Shown here piece after piece: positions 10,033-21,100 of a stretch of 64,000 bases of DNA. Position numbers and translations under genes: made by a program. Every line of letters starts with the position of its first letter. The first letter of the stretch is position 1. The DNA is from Campanula takesimana (Eukaryota > Streptophyta > Magnoliopsida > Asterales > Campanulaceae), in assembly GCA_026119855.1 (NCBI GenBank), contig JAOWBW010000360.1, forward strand, positions 124,001-188,000, written 5' to 3'. A model generated the notes under the pieces. That model was not told where the DNA came from. It was given only the letters and a program-made list of their open reading frames with translations, and did no database searches.

Positions 10033-12133
10033 TGTCGCGATCCCGAACCCCGCGGGCCCGAGATCGCGAGCTGGACGTCGACTTAAAACTAAAACGGTGA
10101 AATACCGAAGTTAAAAATTCCATTTGATACCAAAAGGTGATGATCCAAAGTTTTACAAATCCAAGTTTGATAATAACCAAATACAACTATCATAAACTTA
10201 CACAAGTTTATGCCCAACAAAAGATAAATGTACAATTCTTAATGACATCATTGTTTGGTACAACTATCCCAAAAAGGTTACACATTTATATAATGTAAAC
10301 CAACCTATAACAACTTTCCCCAAAAGAATGTATCCACACTCGACGTCCTCTTTCTCGTGATCAGCGAGACTAATCCTTAACACCTGGGGGGGGTTAAGGA
10401 AAAACAAAGATAAAAGAAAGGGGGTGAGATAAATCTCAATAAGTTACTAATGCAACTACATGACATGTTATGATACAATAAGTAATAACAACATCAATAT
10501 CTCATATAACATAGCAATTATCAGATAATAAATAGCAGCGGAAATAAACACATAACAAAGGATATTAGCCAAGGTTTCCAAACCGATACATCCAAATAAA
10601 GGATCGCTGCGCAGCTTCAATAATCAACAAATCACATCTTCATAATAGCATGAAAGCCGAAGAGAAAACCCCCGGTACCGGAACACTAACTATAGGAGTG
10701 TCACAAAGGACAAGAGCCATGCCACAAAGTCATGCTCAGTAGCTAGATACATTCACAAAGGAAGCTAACTTATCTCTTCCAAGGCCAATCTGGAAAAGGG
10801 TATAGTAAGGGCAAAACAATGGTCAACATTATAATGGACTTGGCTTTGCCATTATAATCTTTCCCATCGCCCGATGCAACAATTATGCCAGCTGGGCTTC
10901 CAAATAAAAGCTAAGTAATAATATATTAGCATGAATAAACATCTTACGATTCCAAAGTAGGGAATCATTCCAATTAAATCACCACAAAGGTAAACCAATA
11001 CAAACAGCACATCAAAGATGGACCACATTCCCAAAATGGTACTTAATCAAATTCCATATCATATTTATTCACATAAGAATCAATTCCACTTAATAAAGTG
11101 TTCCACGGTGTTATCTTAAGTTAATTAGAAGAAGGAAACCTAAACTAGTTAAGCCAATAGCCTTAGACCAAGCAAAAGGGCAAAAATCCCAAGCAGGCGG
11201 GCGGGCGCCTGGGTAGGGGCGAGCGCGCGCTTATTTCAACAGAAGGTCTGGCCACTAGAAAAAGGGGGGCGGGCGCCTGGTCCAACCCGGGCGGGCGCCT
11301 GGTCTGGTTCTTGGCCGGGAAAAACAGAGCTGGGTTCAACAATTTCTTACCCATTTCACACAATACTCAAAATCAAACACAACCAACAAGTTTGCTAAGG
11401 CACCCAAACAACATTTAAGCTTAAGGGAAACTAACTAACACCATTTATCAACCCAAAACCAAGATTGAATCATGACATTCATCAAATCACCATTTTTAAC
11501 CAAAACTCAAATAAATTCCAAATAAATTCTAAACTCAACCAAACTTCAAATATAACACATCAAGCATTATATAAACATGATATGAACATTTTAGCATAAA
11601 GATGGGTGAAAAGAAACTTACTTGGATTTTCTCAAAGTTGACGGATTTCAAATATTTTTGATTCTACGTGATCCTATCGACGATCTAAACAAGTTTCACG
11701 TTTTAAGAAATGAGAGATTACAAGAGGAAGATGAAGAAAATGAGGAGAGAAGTGAAAGAGAAAAACTTACCATTCTTTGGAGAGAGAGAGAGAGAAAGAT
11801 TCTGGGAAATAGGGTGGAGTGTGAGTGAGGGTGATAGGGTGAGGGAGGTGAGGGAGGGAGTAGGGAGAAGATGAAGAATTATTTGAAATGTTACACTAAG
11901 GCCCCTCCCTTACTACCACCTTTTACTAATAAACTCCCCACTAACAAATAAGACTCAACACTTCTACCCTAGCACAAATGACCCAAATAAAATGCTAGGC
12001 ATAATTATTATGAAACATAAAATGCACACATAATTATTTAAATAAATAATAATTTAAATAATTAAATAAGCAAATAAATAAATAATAATTATTTATTACC
12101 AATAAAATAGAGCCTAGATTTCGGGTCGTGACA
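10033..12133 (-). mobile_element. L1-b: solo LTR with target duplication AGGGA
   Basis: A complete 2101 bp L1 LTR on the minus strand: TGTCGCGA at 10033 and GGTCGTGACA at 12133 on the plus strand. AGGGA is at 10028-10032 and 12134-12138, a perfect 5 bp duplication. No internal region is present, so this is a solo LTR left by LTR-LTR recombination. It splits the S1 gag-pol frame. Confidence 0.93.
11194..11304. repeat. GGGCGGGCGCCTGG motif cluster in L1-b
   Basis: At least three copies of GGGCGGGCGCCTGG (11194-11212, 11268-11280, 11287-11304) with a GC-alternating GAGCGCGCGC between them. The reverse complement of 11287-11304 is GACCAGGCGCCCGCCCGG, identical to 46369-46386 in the L4 LTR. It sits at the position where other L1 copies have different motif clusters. 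Confidence 0.85.
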
Positions 12134-12138
12134 AGGGA

Positions 12139-12618
12139 TACCTCATCCATACCAATAAATGATGTTGTGCTCAAGACTTTTAAGGAAGTTTGTTAACCCA
12201 CAGTTGGGTGGCTTCCACCATTGTTCTGTGTGTGATGATTATGGTCACAAGGCTGCTGAATGTCTTTTAAGACTCACACCCAATCCCAGAAGGCTTAAAC
12301 CCCCTTCTGTGAGGCAAGTGTGGGTTGTCAAAAGCTGCTAATCTTTAGGACCCAAAATAATAAAGGGGACCTCGATCTTAAACGTTTATTTTGTAGGTCC
12401 TCTGCCTCATGGCTGGTCACTCCAATGAAGCTACAAGTTTATGGTATCTAGACTGTGGATGCTCAAGGCATATGACTGGAGATATCAATCTATTGGAAAG
12501 TGTTCGTGATGAAAAAGGTCCAGCAGTTACTTTTGGAGACAACGGCAAAGGAAAGACCATCGGTTATGGAGTTATCAGAAAAGGAAAAAAAAATAATCCA
12601 AGATGTTTCTCTAGTTAG
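12139..12618 (+). pseudogene. S1 pol: second Cys/His motif and protease
   Basis: After the L1-b insertion the frame shifts. 12159-12341 contains CSVCDDYGHKAAEC, a CCHC-like motif, followed by a KPPSVRQVWVVK-type segment seen before protease in Sirevirus polyproteins. 12409-12618 contains WYLDCGCSRHMTGD and then VTFGDNGKGKTIGYG, the copia aspartic protease. The catalytic D-S-G is D-C-G here. A stop near 12340 and a frame loss after 12616 show it is inactive. Confidence 0.75.
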
Positions 12619-12822
12619 TTACTAGTCTGAAACACAATCTTCTCTCAATCTCACAATTTTGCGACAAAGGATTGCAATGCCACTTCACTTCAACTCATTG
12701 TCTTATCAAGGATGGCAACTCCGGCGTCACTTTTCTCAAAGAGATTCGTAAGAAAAATGTTTACATTATTGATTTCAATTCTTCTTGTATTTCTTCTAAT
12801 CTCTGTTTTGTAGCAAAGAATG

Positions 12823-13660
12823 TTAGCGAAAATAGTTAGCTTTGGCATAAACAACTCAGTCACTTGAACTTCAAGTATCTCTCTAAGATTGGTAGAGAAA
12901 ATCTAGTTCGTGGTCTACCCAAGGTAGCTGATCACCACGATGAAAAGTGCTTAGCTTGTCAACTAGGCAAACAACCAAAAACGTCTTTCTCCAGTAAGAT
13001 GACTCCGTCAACTTCAAGATGTTTGCAGCTACTTCATATGGATTTATTTGGACCTATCACTACCGTAAGTATTGGAGGAAATAGATATACATTAGTTGTG
13101 GTAGACGATTATTCAAGATATACGTGGGTCAAAATGATGATCTCCAAAGATGATTGTTATGACATTTTGACCGCGCTCTTTAAGCAGCTCCAAACTCAAA
13201 AAGAAGACGAACTCGTTAGTGTTCGATCTGATAATGGAACAGAATTCAAGAACAACGGCGTCGCTCAATACTGTGACGACCATGGTATTGACCACAACTT
13301 TTCAGCTACTGGAGTTCCACAATAGAATGGTGTAGTGGAAAGAAAGAACAGAATGTTGTAGAGGCAGGAAAAACGATGATTGCTGAAGCTAAGCTATCTC
13401 AATATTTTTGGGCTGAAGCTATCAACACAGCTTGCTTCACTCAAAATAGATCTCTTTTCAACAAGACCTACAACAAAACTCCTTATGAACTTTGGAGAGG
13501 AAGAACCCCCAACATTGCCTACTTCAAGATTTTCGGATGCAAATGCTACATTATCTACAACGGTAAAGAACATCGAGGTAAATTTCCTCCTAAGGCTTAT
13601 AAAGGTATATTTTTTAGGTATGCTAAACACTCAAAAGTTTCATGTATTTAATAAATCCTC
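12823..13660 (+). pseudogene. S1 integrase, broken
   Basis: Begins with the GAG-pre-integrase region: LWHKQLSHLNFKYLSKIG, then the zinc-binding C-x2-C (CLACQLGK). The catalytic core follows with LLHMDLFGP, VVVDDYSRYTWV and VRSDNGTEFKN, giving the first two Asp of the DDE triad. A TAG at 13323-13325 interrupts the GVPQ-NGVVERKN block and a frameshift follows near 13350. 13376-13651 continues the core and C-terminus (KTPYELWRGRTPN, FGCKCYI). A TAG at 12837-12839 stands where the family usually has Trp. Confidence 0.85.
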
Positions 13661-14129
13661 TCTTAAGATAGTTGAATCTGTCCATGTTATTTTTGATGAA
13701 CATTCTCTCCTTGAGCCACATTTGGCTCCAAATGTTGCTGATGATTTTGTTGAGCTTAATGAGACAGGTACAAGTCGACCAAAAAATCAGTCAACTCAAG
13801 GAAATCCATCTACCTCAACAGCACCTCCACCTACCTTAAATGAAGCTCCTGATGCTACCACATCAGCAGCAAATCCAAATGGACAAAATGCTGAAGCACC
13901 CATCAACATTGAAGAACCAATCCCTCAACTTACCTATGATTGGGATGGCACAAATGATGTACCACTTGAAGACTGACAACAACCATCAACTCAACCAGAC
14001 CTACCTCATGAATTATGTGAGGTCAGAGATCACCCAATTCAGAATATCATTGGTGACCTACATTCTGGTGTTAGAACAAGAAGATCAAATTATGATGCAC
14101 TTACCGCATTCATATCTCAAGTTGAACGC
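13661..14129 (+). pseudogene. S1 integrase C-terminus and Pro-rich linker to RT
   Basis: In a shifted frame (about 13640-13976) the integrase tail continues with VESVHVIFDEHS, followed by a Ser/Pro/Thr-rich linker of about 90 residues. After 13976 the frame is lost and regained close to the RT start. Low-complexity linkers of this kind are usual in Sirevirus Pol. Confidence 0.65.
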
Positions 14130-15647
14130 AAGAAAGTTGATGAAGTACTCCAAGACTCAAGTTGGGTTGTTGCTATGTAAGAAGAGCTCAACCAATTTGA
14201 AAGATGTAAAGTTTGGACTCTAGTTCCAAAACCAAAGGATCAAGTAGTGATTGGTACAAAGTGGGTGTTCAGAAATAAGATGGATGAGAATGGCAATATC
14301 ACAAGAAACAAAGCTAGGGTGGTTGCATAAGGATATAGACAAGAAGAAGGCATTGACTACAATGATACTTTTGCCCCTGTTGCACGACTTGAAGCTATAA
14401 GGATATTTTTAGCTTATGCCTCTTTTAAAAGATTCAAGCTTTATCAAATGGATGTGAAGAGTGCATTTCTCAACAGAGAACTTCAAGAAACTGTCTATGT
14501 TGCTCAATCGCCCGAATTTGAAGATCTCAAATTTCCACATCATGTCTACAAACTTCAAAAGGCTTTGTATGGACTCAAACAAGCTCCACGGGCTTGGTAT
14601 GATACTCTATCTAAATTTCTCCTAGAGAAATGTTTTAAGCATGGTAAGATCGACACAACTTTATTCATTGCTAAATATCATGATCATACTTTACTTGTTC
14701 AAATTTGTGTCGATGATATTATTTTTGGTTCTACTAAGGAATTGTTGTGTAAGCGTTTTGAGAAACTCATGAAAAGAAAATTTGAGATGAGCTTGATGGG
14801 AGAATTAACATTCTTCCTTGGGCTACAAATTAAACAATATACTGAAGGCATCTTCCTCAACCAAGCAAAGTACACAAAAGATCTCATAAAGAAATTTGGA
14901 CTTGAAAATGTAAAGGCATACGACACTCTTATGGCTGCTGGTAACAAGCTAGATAAAGACTTGAAAGGTAAGAAGGTTGATCAAACCTTGTACCGAGGTA
15001 TGATTGGCTATCTTCTATGCTTAACTGCTAGTAGGCCAGATATCATGTTTAGTGTTTGCGTTTATGCTCGCTATCAAGCAGATCCTCGAGAAGCACATCT
15101 TATTGCTGTAAAACGTATTATTCGATATTTATCTGGGACTATTAACCTTGGACTTTGGTATTCCAAAGATTCGAATTTTGATCTTATAGGTTACTCAGAT
15201 ACAGACTATGCAGCATGTACCATTGACAGGAAAAGCACAAGTGGGACTTGTCATTTCCTTGGAAATCGGCTCGTTTCATGGGCAAGAAAGAAACCAACCT
15301 CAGTTTTTGTATCTACCACAGAAGATGAATACATAGCTGCTGGAAGCTGCTGCTGCCAAGTTCTTTGGATGAAACAACAATTGGTCGACTAAGGAATTAA
15401 AGAAGAAAATTGTCCAATCTATTGTGACAATACATCTACCATTGCTGTGTCCAACAATCTTGTCGTGCATTCGAAGACCAAACACATTGATATCAAATAC
15501 CATTTTCTCAAGGATCACGTGGAAAAAGGTAACATACATCTAGAGCATGTGAGTACTGACAATCAAATTGCTGACATTCTCACCAAGGCTCTGGATTCCA
15601 AGAGATTTAGGTTTCTTAGAGGAGAAATGGGTATGCTAGAACTCTAA
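14130..15647 (+). pseudogene. S1 reverse transcriptase and RNase H
   Basis: One frame runs from about 14130 to the double stop after 15647 with only three internal stops (14178, 14328, 15390). It starts with the copia RT block (WTLVPKPKDQVVIGTKWVFR), then FAPVARLEAIR, QMDVKSAFLN, LYGLKQAPRAWY and the catalytic motif, here CVDD instead of YVDD (about 14708-14719), a probable inactivating change. The connection follows (LGLQI, then YRGMIGYLLCLTASRPDI). RNase H follows with GYSDTDYAAC, STSGTCHFLG, a TTEDEYIAA segment and a C-terminal NQIADILTKAL block. At least two stops correspond to CAA to TAA changes. Confidence 0.9.
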
Positions 15648-16317
15648 TAACTTATCCTTATGATTTATGTACTAATGTTTTGGTTTCTCCAAGTTTTCAA
15701 TAATGATTAGGTACAAAGTCAATATATGACTTCTATCGACTGTTTAGTGTCGACCGCATACTACAGTACTGCCACATTCATGCCTACCGCATGATACCTG
15801 ACCGCATGGGAAAACGATGACGTGTTTATTTCTTAGAATAAGCATTAGTTACATCCTTGACCGTATTATTTACGGCTGACCGCAAATTGACTGATCGCAT
15901 TAGTACGGTCATCACTCTCTCTACTTACCGCACTATTGGACTCCAGGTAAGTATTCCAACCTTAGAGATTTAGGAGTTGTGATGATTTGACTTCGAGGGT
16001 ATTAAGGTAACTTTTATTTTTCCCTCTATGTTATTTAATTCAAATCATTATTATATTATTGCTCTGCCGTCATTGGTTCTCACTTAGAGACGAAATGACT
16101 CTTTTGTGTCATATCAGTTTGCAGAGATAACCTCCCACTTTTCCACTTCTCCACTTCCCATAACTGCCCATATACTCCCTTCCCACCATATCACTTCCTA
16201 CTTTCTCTCTGCAACCAATCTGTCTATTTCTCTCTCTAGCTTCTCTCTCTAAACTTTCTCTCTCTCTGCTGCACCCTTCTCTTGTCCGATTCTCTCTCTA
16301 TTTCTCTATATAAATTT
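15648..16317 (+). other. S1 region between pol and the 3' ORF
   Basis: Non-coding. From 15745 to 15935 it is studded with ACCGCA-type motifs (GACCGCAT, TACCGCAT, GACCGCAA). From 16130 to 16315 it is pyrimidine-rich (TCTCTCTC tracts) up to the ATG of the 3' ORF. Sireviruses are known to carry short repeated motifs in non-coding regions; whether these are the same is untested. Confidence 0.6.
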
Positions 16318-17281
16318 ATGGCTCTAACAGATAAATCATCTAAGAAATCATCCTCTATCATTCCCTCATCTCAAAAAAATAGGACTCATTCTCTTAGTCA
16401 TGTCAAGATTGTCAAAAAGGCAAAGGTTGCCGCTCCTCCTACCGTATCTCCAGTCTTTACTCCTACTGGTTCTCCTCCTGATGCTTCAGAGGCCGTGGTT
16501 GAGGTTGCTCCCACATTGAAAAAGGTCTCTCAAAAACTTAAGCCCACTGTTGCTCAACAAGTTTACTCCCTTCAGGATGAATCTAATAGTGAAGACACTA
16601 AGGAAGAAACTTCAAGTGGTTTAGAAGTTGAGATTATTGGTAGTGATGAGAGCAGTGAAAATGATGATGAAGACAAGCAAGTTGATGATAGTGCAAGTCA
16701 TCAGGGTGACAGTGATAAGCATGAAAAGGAAGTTAATGTTGATAGTCCTACGTTCAACCGCACTGAGGCTGCCGCACAGGATATAACTCCAGTCGATGAG
16801 ACCGGCCGCATTGAAGTGACCGTTGATGAGACTCTTGCTAGACCCAACCCGGTTGTTTCTCCTACTCACTATCAAATTCCAACTCCACCCTCTCCGGTCA
16901 AGATTATTCCAGATGACATTCCAGCTACTGCAGGACAGGTTGCCACACTGCTTACCGCAGTTCAGGCCTTGACAAAAATTCAGTCAGAGAATCAGTCTGC
17001 CATTGTTCAGTTGACCGCAAAGGTCATTGATCTTAAATATTATCAAGCTAATCTGCAGAAGGAGCTATGTTCTCTTCCCTCGAAGATGATTGATACCATT
17101 GAGGGGGAGACATTGGCCATAACAAAGACTGTGAAGGATGTTATCCTTGGAAATGCCAGTTCTAGTGCTGCTGCCGCACAAGCTCCTAAGACCGCTGCTT
17201 CTACCTCGACCGCTTTGTCCAAAATTTTATGATAACTCCTCATTTTGTCAAAAAGGCCTTTACCGTTCAGACCAACGCTCT
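16318..17281 (+). pseudogene. S1 3' ORF (env position), first part
   Basis: An ATG at 16318 opens 304 codons to the stop at 17230-17232. The product is hydrophilic: a Lys/Ser-rich start, a Pro/Val-rich segment, an acidic Ser/Asp/Glu-rich segment around residues 100-150, a Pro-rich stretch near 190, then a helical, probably coiled-coil region and an Ala/Ser-rich tail. No signal peptide or membrane segment is evident, so 'env' is positional only. An alternative frame is open from about 17210 up to the L1-c insertion and resumes beyond it, so a frameshift near 17210 probably created the stop. Confidence 0.6.
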
Positions 17282-18094
17282 TAATCTGTCACGACCCGAA
17301 ATCTAGGCTCTATTTTATTAGTAATTAAATGATTATTATTTAATTATTTGCTTATTTATTTATTTAAATTATTATTTATTTAAATAATTATGTGTGCATT
17401 TTATGTGTTATAATAATTTATGCCTAGCATTTTAATCGAGTCATTTGGGTTAGTGTGGTATTGTTGGGTCTTAATTGTTAGTAGGGAGTGTAGCATTTGT
17501 GTTAGTAGAAAGGGAGGGGCCTAGATGTAACATTTTGAAATAATTTTCCCCTACTCCCCTCTCCTCCCTCACCTTCTCCCTCACTCTCTCCCTCTCCCAG
17601 CCATCTCTCTCCCTCTCTCTTGGTCTTGGGTAAGTTTTCTTCCTTTACTTCTCTCTTCATTTTCTTCTTCTTCCTCTCATAATCTCCCATTTCTTAAAAC
17701 GTGAAATGTGTTTAGATCGTCGATAGGATCGCGTAGAACCAAAAAAAATTGAATTCCGTCAACTTTGAGATTTATCAAGTAAGTTACTTTTCCCCCATTT
17801 TGATGCTAAAATGTTCATATCATGTTTAGATAATGCTTGATGTGTTATATTTGAAGTTTGGTTGGGTTTTGAATTTGTTTGGAATTTATTGAGTTTTTGG
17901 TTGAAAATGGTGAATTGATGAATGTTGGGTTTGATTCTTGATTTTGGTTGTTTTATAAGTCCTTTTAGACTTATAAGTTGTTTTGGTACATTAGTAAACT
18001 AGTTGGAAGGTTGGGTTTTTGGTTGAAAAGTGTTTTGGTATGAAAATGGAAGAACCCAGTTTGTTCTTCCCGATTTCCAGCGGTTCAGAAGATT

Positions 18095-18202
18095 GGACGA
18101 CCGCCCAAAAATGTCTGGGCGACCGCACATCTATCTGAAAGCTTTTGTTCTTGTTTGAGGGCTTGTTTGGGCGACCGCACAGTCCCTTTTGGGCGGCCGC
18201 AC
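18095..18202. repeat. GGGCGACCGCAC motif cluster in L1-c
   Basis: Four copies: GACGACCGCCC near 18096, GGGCGACCGCAC at 18117-18128 and 18169-18180, and GGGCGGCCGCAC at 18191-18202. It occupies the place taken by different motifs in L1-a, L1-b and L1-d. Confidence 0.85.
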
Positions 18203-19043
18203 AGAACCCCTGAAAGTTTACATTTGTTAATTTTGTGTGATTGAAGAATGCGTTTTGGTCTAAGTCTTGGGTGTCCTTCTAGTTGACCTTAGTGAACATT
18301 GTAGTACACTTTAGTGATAGAATTGGGTCCTTTGTGATGATGTTTGTGTTGGAAATTAATTAAGTGTTAATTGAGATCATTGGAACACTTTAATTGTGCG
18401 TTGTTGGTATATTTCACTTTCTTGGTGACTTCTTGGTATGGTTTACCTTTGTGGTAATTTATTTGGATTGGTTCCCTACTTTGGAACCTTAAGTTGTTCA
18501 TTCATGCTAAATTATTATTACTTAGCATTTAATTGGAAGCCCAGCTGGCATATTTGTTGCATCGGGCGATGGGAAAGATTATAATGGCAAAGCCAAGTCC
18601 ATTATAATGTTGACCATTGTTTTGCCCCCTTCTATACCCCTTTTCCAGATTGGCCTTGGAAATGATAAGTTAGCTTCCTTTGTGAATGTATCTAGCTACT
18701 GGGCATGACTTTGTGTCATGGTCCTTGTCCTTTGTGACACTTTTATGGTTATTGGTTCCGGTACCGGGGTTTTCTCTTCGGCTTTCATGCTATTATGAAG
18801 ATGATGATTTGTTGATTATTGAAGCTGCGCAGCGATCCTTTATTTGGATGTTCCGGTTTGGAAAACCTTGGCTATATCCTTTGTTATGTGTTTATTTCCG
18901 CTGCTATCTGTTAAGTGATAAATGCTATGTGCTATGTGATATTTATTATTGCTTATTGTATATTGCATCATAGCATGTCATGTAGTTGCATTAGTAACTT
19001 ATTGAGATTTATCTCACCCCCTTTCCTTTTAACTTTGTTTTTC

Positions 19044-19062
19044 CTTAAACCCCCCCCCAGGT
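19044..19062 (+). promoter_or_regulatory. Possible 3' splice site in L1-c LTR
   Basis: A pyrimidine tract ending CCCCCCCCCAG followed by G, preceded at 19001-19018 by ATTGAGATTTATCTCACC. The same arrangement is present in L1-d (27375-27433), L1-a (minus, about 300-320) and both L4 LTRs (48901-48954, 54166-54218). Donor-like GGGTAAGTTTTC (17628) and CAAGTAAGTTAC (17778) lie upstream. Splicing is inference. Confidence 0.35.
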
Positions 19063-19416
19063 GCTAAGGATTAGTCTCGCTGATCACGAGAAAGAGGACG
19101 TCGAGTGTGGATCCATTCTTTTGGGGAAGGTTGTTATAGGTTGGTTTACATTATGTAAATGTGTAACCTTTTTGGGATAGTTGTACCAAACAATGACGTC
19201 ATTAAGAATTGTATATTTGTATTTTGTTGGGCATAAACTTGTGGAAGTTTATGATAGTTGTAATTGGTTTTTATCAAACTTTGTTTTGTAAAACTTTGGA
19301 TCATCACCTTTTGGTATCAAATGGAATTTTTAACTTCGGTATTTCACAGTTTTGGTTTTAAGTCAACGTCCAGATCGCGGTCTCGGGCCCGCGGGGTCCG
19401 GGGTCGCGACATAATC

Positions 19417-19757
19417 ATTGCATTTCACGTGAAGTCCTGGACACCTCTATTGAAATTCACAAGCAGTTGGATATTGTTAAAATTGATTTGATCCATGAGC
19501 TGAAAAAGGTTAAGTTCGGCATGGAAAAGGAAGTTGATACAACGATCAAGGCCTCCCTTGAAGGCCTCACAGAAAACCAAGCCAAAAAGCTTGAAACCAT
19601 TAAAGCTGTTTTTGGTACTCTCAAGTCACTGTTGGATTATCAAGGAACAAGGATTGAGGAGCTGACCAACACGGTCGTTGGTTCATTTCAGGTTGTGGAA
19701 AGAAAACTGGAATCCTTAGAAGAATCTGTGCAAAGATCAGTTGGGCTAAGATCCAAC
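19417..19757 (+). pseudogene. S1 3' ORF (env position), second part
   Basis: Open frame continuing the S1 3' ORF after L1-c, about 110 codons. It is Leu/Lys/Glu-rich with regular hydrophobic spacing (LDIVKIDLIHELKKVKFGME, later LESLEESVQRSVG), a likely coiled coil. It stops being S1-like near 19757 at CCAAC. The reading appears to resume at 22665 after C2, where a second CCAAC is found. Confidence 0.6.
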
Positions 19758-21087
19758 TTTAATTTAATTTCAAGTACACTTTGGCGCACCGCTCAAAATC
19801 AAATTAATTAGGTAGACAATTTCTTGTCAATCATATCCAATATGATTCTTAGGGATCCAATTTCTAAAGCATGTTTAATCTCATCTTTGCCTTAGGCCCA
19901 AAAATGTTTTGACGCCCAATTAAGTCTAACCATTTTAAACGCATGGTTGATGTGCCTCGCTAGGATGTGCCCACATCATCCATCTTGCTCATACATGAAT
20001 AAAGTTAATGCACCTCGCTAGGGTGAACCCATATTAAAATCACCCATGCACTAACAAATGTTTTAATCATGGCGTGGCGAAAAGACTTAAAACTTTCTTG
20101 AAGGTTTATAATCATATAGCATACAACACATTTATGAGAACATAAGATAAACATGTTACGCATCATGTTTAGCCACTAAATTAATCATCATTAATTTAAG
20201 CATAATATTTATGTGTCATTAGTTTCTTTATAATTATGAGGATGAGACTATTTGAACCTTGGTTATCATCTCCCAAATCAAGACAACAAGAAGTGCGGCC
20301 GAACTAAGCCATAAGGAAACCACAATTCCGCACTAATTCAAGAAACCAAGAAAGTAGTCCATGTGGCCGAAACTAAGCAATAGATGATCTCGATGAACGT
20401 AGGCCAATTGCATTCACAATTCCACATGGATCTCCAAACTTGAATCAAGAACTTTGTTTCTCAATTTTAGCAATTATGAACTCTTCATAATTCTAACTTC
20501 GTTTTATCTTTGAATCTTTGATTGCGATCAAGTTTGGGAAACACAGTCTCGATGAATGTAGGCTAGCCATCCAAACCTTGATCCAATCTCAGTATCACAA
20601 GATCAAAACAAATAGGAAAATTCAACCCCGAGATCCACACCCAAAAACCACATGCCCGAGCCCCCAACCAGACCAGAAGGTCCGGCCGGGTCTCTTCATT
20701 GGTCCGGTCGGACCCACCTCCGAAAATCCCAGATTTTAAAGTTTCCAAAATTTTGCTCAAAATTGTTTTTCGTGATTCAATTAGGATTTGGTGTTCTTAA
20801 TGATCCAATCATCATGAACATCAGAACCTTGAATGAACAATTCATGAATCCCTAGATTATCAAAACTTTGATCCAATCAAATATTGACAACCCAAATAAT
20901 TTTAAATCCACCATAATTTTTATTGCGATTGAATTGTGCGATTAAAGTTTATAAAACAATAAACCACATAAAACGCATATAACACATAAACATCATAATC
21001 CCAATATTCATATCATGCTAGGCACATAAACAAGCAATTTATATACACACAACATGATCTAGTATTGAAATAATCAATATGAACGGG

Positions 21088-21099
21088 GCTCTGATACTA
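21088..21099 (-). other. C2 primer binding site
   Basis: Plus strand GCTCTGATACTA, the reverse complement of the Met-tRNA primer site TGGTATCAGAGC with one mismatch, adjacent to the LTR boundary at 21101. It fixes the element on the minus strand. Confidence 0.8.
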
Positions 21100-21100
21100 C

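Larger units (their letters stand above)
17287..19411 (+). mobile_element. L1-c: solo LTR with target duplication TAATC
   Basis: 2125 bp from TGTCACGACCC to GGGTCGCGACA, flanked by TAATC at 17282-17286 and 19412-19416. It interrupts the S1 3' ORF; removing it and one TAATC joins two open stretches. Orientation is taken from blocks shared with L4, whose orientation is fixed by its primer site. Confidence 0.93.

Noticed and set aside
11163..11363. Minus-strand frame of 66 codons rich in Pro/Arg/Leu in L1-b
   Set aside because: It reads through the GC-rich motif cluster, has no domain and is not conserved in other L1 copies.
18686..18973. 95-codon frame in L1-c, with similar frames in the other L1 copies
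   Set aside because: It lies inside a solo LTR, breaks at different places in each copy and resembles no protein.
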